Below are positions 6,601 to 7,813 of a stretch of DNA of 7,813 nucleotides, in pieces. The notes beneath the pieces were generated by a model. It had not been told where the DNA came from. It made no database searches and was given only the letters and a program-made list of their open reading frames with translations. The stretch's first letter is position 1. Each line of letters opens with the position of its first letter. The DNA is from Flavobacteriales bacterium (GTDB taxonomy: Bacteria; Bacteroidota; Bacteroidia; Flavobacteriales; Flavobacteriaceae): contig JALVLX010000221.1 of assembly GCA_027032855.1 (NCBI GenBank), positions 1-7,813 of the forward strand. Direction: 5' to 3'. The position numbers and the translations under genes were made by a program.

Positions 6601-6618
6601 AACAAAGTTTTAATATTT

Positions 6619-6981
6619 ATGCGGATTGATAAATTTTTATGGGCGGTACGTTTTTACAAAACCCGCAATATTTCTGCCGATGCCATTAAAAAGGGGCATG
6701 TGCGACTAAATGGTGTGATTGCCAAACCTTCAAAAGAAGTATTTGGTGGTGATAAATTGGAAGTGAGAAAAAATCAAATAAATTATCAAATATTGGTTTT
6801 AGATACGCCAAAAAGCCGTGTCGGTGCCAAATTAGTGCCGCAATATATCAAGGATCAGACACCAAAAGAAGCATTTGAAAATCAAGAATTGCTCAAACTT
6901 GCCAAAGATTATTACCGCAAAAAAGGTACGGGAAGACCTACCAAAAAAGACCGCAGAGATTTAGATGAATTTTTGGAATAA
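6619..6981 (+). CDS. hslR: S4-domain RNA-binding protein, Hsp15/HslR-like
   Basis: This is a small cytoplasmic RNA-binding protein of 120 residues. In E. coli, Hsp15 binds free 50S subunits that still carry a nascent chain after erroneous dissociation and helps recycle them. The S4 domain occupies residues 1-60: MRIDKFLWAVRFYKTRN at the start, KKGHVRLNGVIAKPSKEV in the middle and GDKLEVRK after it. The basic C-terminus contains GRPTKKDRRDLDEF (105-118), which closely parallels the end of E. coli Hsp15 and separates it from generic S4 proteins. I place the start at the ATG at 6619. The longer reading begins at a GTG and adds 19 residues unlike the family, crossing the putative promoter. E. coli Hsp15 is 133 residues, so the length is normal. 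A 22-bp palindrome starts directly after the stop codon. Confidence 0.9.
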   Translation: MRIDKFLWAVRFYKTRNISADAIKKGHVRLNGVIAKPSKEVFGGDKLEVRKNQINYQILVLDTPKSRVGAKLVPQYIKDQTPKEAFENQELLKLAKDYYRKKGTGRPTKKDRRDLDEFLE

Positions 6982-7003
6982 GAAATGTTGTGCACAACAT
7001 TTC
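6982..7003. repeat. Perfect 22-bp palindrome after the HslR-like gene
   Basis: GAAATGTTGTG (6982-6992) is followed directly by its exact reverse complement (6993-7003), centred on TGCA. It begins on the base after the TAA stop at 6979-6981. As RNA it could form a 9-bp stem with a TGCA loop, but no T run follows, so it is not a standard intrinsic terminator. As DNA it has the symmetry of a binding site for a dimeric regulator. It lies about 117 bp upstream of the peptidase start. Confidence 0.85.
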
Positions 7004-7042
7004 AAGTTGAATGTTTATAATGTTCATAAAGTTGAAAGTTAG
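7004..7042 (+). repeat. Tandem ATGTTYATA pair flanked by AAGTTGA repeats
   Basis: ATGTTTATA (7011-7019) is immediately followed by ATGTTCATA (7020-7028), a tandem 9-mer with one mismatch. The pair is bracketed by AAGTTGA at 7004-7010 and 7029-7035, followed by a third partial copy, AAGTTAG, at 7036-7042. The block abuts the palindrome at 6982-7003. It fills much of the 138 bp between the HslR-like gene and the peptidase gene. Its role is unknown; repeated operator sites are one possibility. Confidence 0.65.
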
Positions 7043-7119
7043 TACCCCGTAATAGTAAGCTTCAATTTTTACTATAACTATCTTTACCAATATTGTTGTT
7101 AACCTAATATTAAAAAAAA

Positions 7120-7813
7120 ATGAAAGGAAAAAATCAAAATACATATCCCAAAGCCGCAAAAAAAACTTATAAACTTGAAAAACACGGTGATATTCGTGTG
7201 GATAATTATTACTGGTTGCGCGAAAGGGAAAATCCTGAAGTGATAAATTATCTCGAAGAAGAGAATCGCTATTTTGAAGCACAAACTGCCGGTTATAAAT
7301 CGCTGGAAAAACGTTTGTTTGAAGAAATGAAAGCGCGTATCAAACAAGAAGACGAGTCGGTGCCGGTATTTGAAAACGGCTATTATTATCAAACAAAATA
7401 CTTTAAAGGTAAAGAATATCCTGTTTACACACGTCGCAAAGGTAGCTTGGAAGCTCCTGAAGAATTGCTGTTTGATGTCAATGAAATGGCACAAGATTTT
7501 TCGTATTACAAATTGACCGGTATGGAAGTCAGTCCGGATAACCGTTATGCAATTTTTGGGGAAGATACGACAGGGCGTCGTCAGTATGTCTTGAAAATCA
7601 AAGATTTAGAAAATGATAAAATTTTAGATTTAAAAATTGAAAACACAACAGGCAGTGCGGTTTGGTCCAATGATAACCGGTATTTATTTTACACCAAAAA
7701 AAATCCGGAAACTTTGCGTGCTTACCAAATTTACAGACATCGTTTTGGTACAGACCCTGCTACTGACGAATTGATTTATGAAGAAACTGACGAAATGTTT
7801 GATGTGTTTGTAA
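7120..7813 (+). CDS. Oligopeptidase B-like S9A serine peptidase, 3' end beyond window
   Basis: This is the N-terminal part (231 codons) of a prolyl-oligopeptidase family peptidase most like oligopeptidase B, which cleaves short peptides after Lys or Arg. It opens with an N-terminal segment typical of the family: HGDIRVDNYYWLRE at about 24-37, then NPEVINYLEEEN at about 40-51, and LFEEMKARIKQEDESVP around 68-84. The seven-bladed propeller that gates the active site then begins. GYYYQT, GKEYPVYTRRKGSLEAPEE, VSPDNRYAIF, TTGRRQY, WSNDNRYLFYT and TLRAYQIYRH are blade motifs of this family. The catalytic Ser-Asp-His domain, expected in a protein of about 680-700 residues, lies outside the window, so activity cannot be judged. 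The ATG at 7120 follows a run of As and gives no signal peptide, suggesting a cytoplasmic enzyme. A TATCTTTA at 7079-7086 resembles a -7 element with its last base changed. Confidence 0.92.
   Translation, partial: MKGKNQNTYPKAAKKTYKLEKHGDIRVDNYYWLRERENPEVINYLEEENRYFEAQTAGYKSLEKRLFEEMKARIKQEDESVPVFENGYYYQTKYFKGKEYPVYTRRKGSLEAPEELLFDVNEMAQDFSYYKLTGMEVSPDNRYAIFGEDTTGRRQYVLKIKDLENDKILDLKIENTTGSAVWSNDNRYLFYTKKNPETLRAYQIYRHRFGTDPATDELIYEETDEMFDVFV

Noticed and set aside
6562..6618. Longer N-terminus of the HslR-like protein starting at a GTG (6562)
   Set aside because: The 19 extra residues do not look like the family, and they cover a TAnnTTTG element. The ATG at 6619 begins the S4 domain directly.
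6982..7003. The 22-bp palindrome as a Rho-independent terminator
   Set aside because: No T run follows on either strand, so it is listed as a palindrome of unknown role rather than as a terminator.
6938..7494. Two minus-strand Phe/Ile-rich ORFs opposite the HslR-like and peptidase genes
   Set aside because: The Phe/Ile richness comes from reading A-rich codons (AAA, GAA, AAT) on the opposite strand. The plus-strand proteins are clear family members.
1..7813. Mobile element, CRISPR array, defence island, tRNA or riboswitch
   Set aside because: No transposase or integrase reading frames, no regularly spaced repeats, no tRNA-like cloverleaf and no long structured leader were found. All long reading frames fall into housekeeping or envelope families.

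Overview
The window looks like an ordinary chromosomal segment from a low-GC member of the Bacteroidota, most likely Flavobacteriia. Several signs support this. Start codons are preceded by A-rich sequence instead of a Shine-Dalgarno motif. Upstream regions carry motifs close to the TAnnTTTG (-7) and TTTG (-33) promoter elements of this phylum. One lipoprotein has a Bacteroidota-type surface export signal (C-K-K-D-D), and its FKBP domain ends in an Asp-rich tail, a style common in flavobacteria. Species cannot be named from the sequence alone.

Layout, left to right. (1) Minus strand, 1-2003: a glycolytic pair, pfkA (ATP-type 6-phosphofructokinase) followed by gap (glyceraldehyde-3-phosphate dehydrogenase, cut by the left edge a few residues before its end). 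The two are 31 bp apart and probably share a promoter at about 2068-2099. (2) Plus strand, 2178-2855: a DUF2461-family protein of unknown function. (3) Minus strand, 2830-4516: a MacB/FtsX-type ABC permease overlapping by 8 bp with a QdtA/FdtA-like sugar ketoisomerase cupin. The cupin and DUF2461 genes converge and overlap by 26 bp, and that overlap can fold into a two-way hairpin. (4) Plus strand, 4635-5468: a lipoprotein with a coiled coil and an OmpA peptidoglycan-binding domain, followed by a strong intrinsic terminator that can work in both directions. (5) Minus strand, 5611-6489: a predicted surface-exposed FKBP-type prolyl isomerase lipoprotein with an Asp-rich, probably calcium-binding tail. 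(6) Plus strand, 6619-6981: an Hsp15/HslR-like S4 RNA-binding protein. (7) Plus strand, from 7120 past the right edge: an oligopeptidase B-like serine peptidase, of which only the beta-propeller part is present.

The genes do not form one pathway. They are housekeeping and envelope genes in short alternating transcription units. I found no mobile element, CRISPR array, tRNA, rRNA or defence locus, and no stretch over 300 bp lacks a gene. I see no convincing new multi-gene system. The points most worth a second look are the palindrome and tandem repeats before the peptidase gene, the permease-cupin coupling without an ATPase or sugar-pathway partners, the surface FKBP with its acidic tail, and the hairpin inside the convergent gene overlap. 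Three start codons were placed downstream of the longest possible ORF start (at 4516, 6489 and 6619), because the longer versions begin at TTG or GTG and add residues that do not fit the families.
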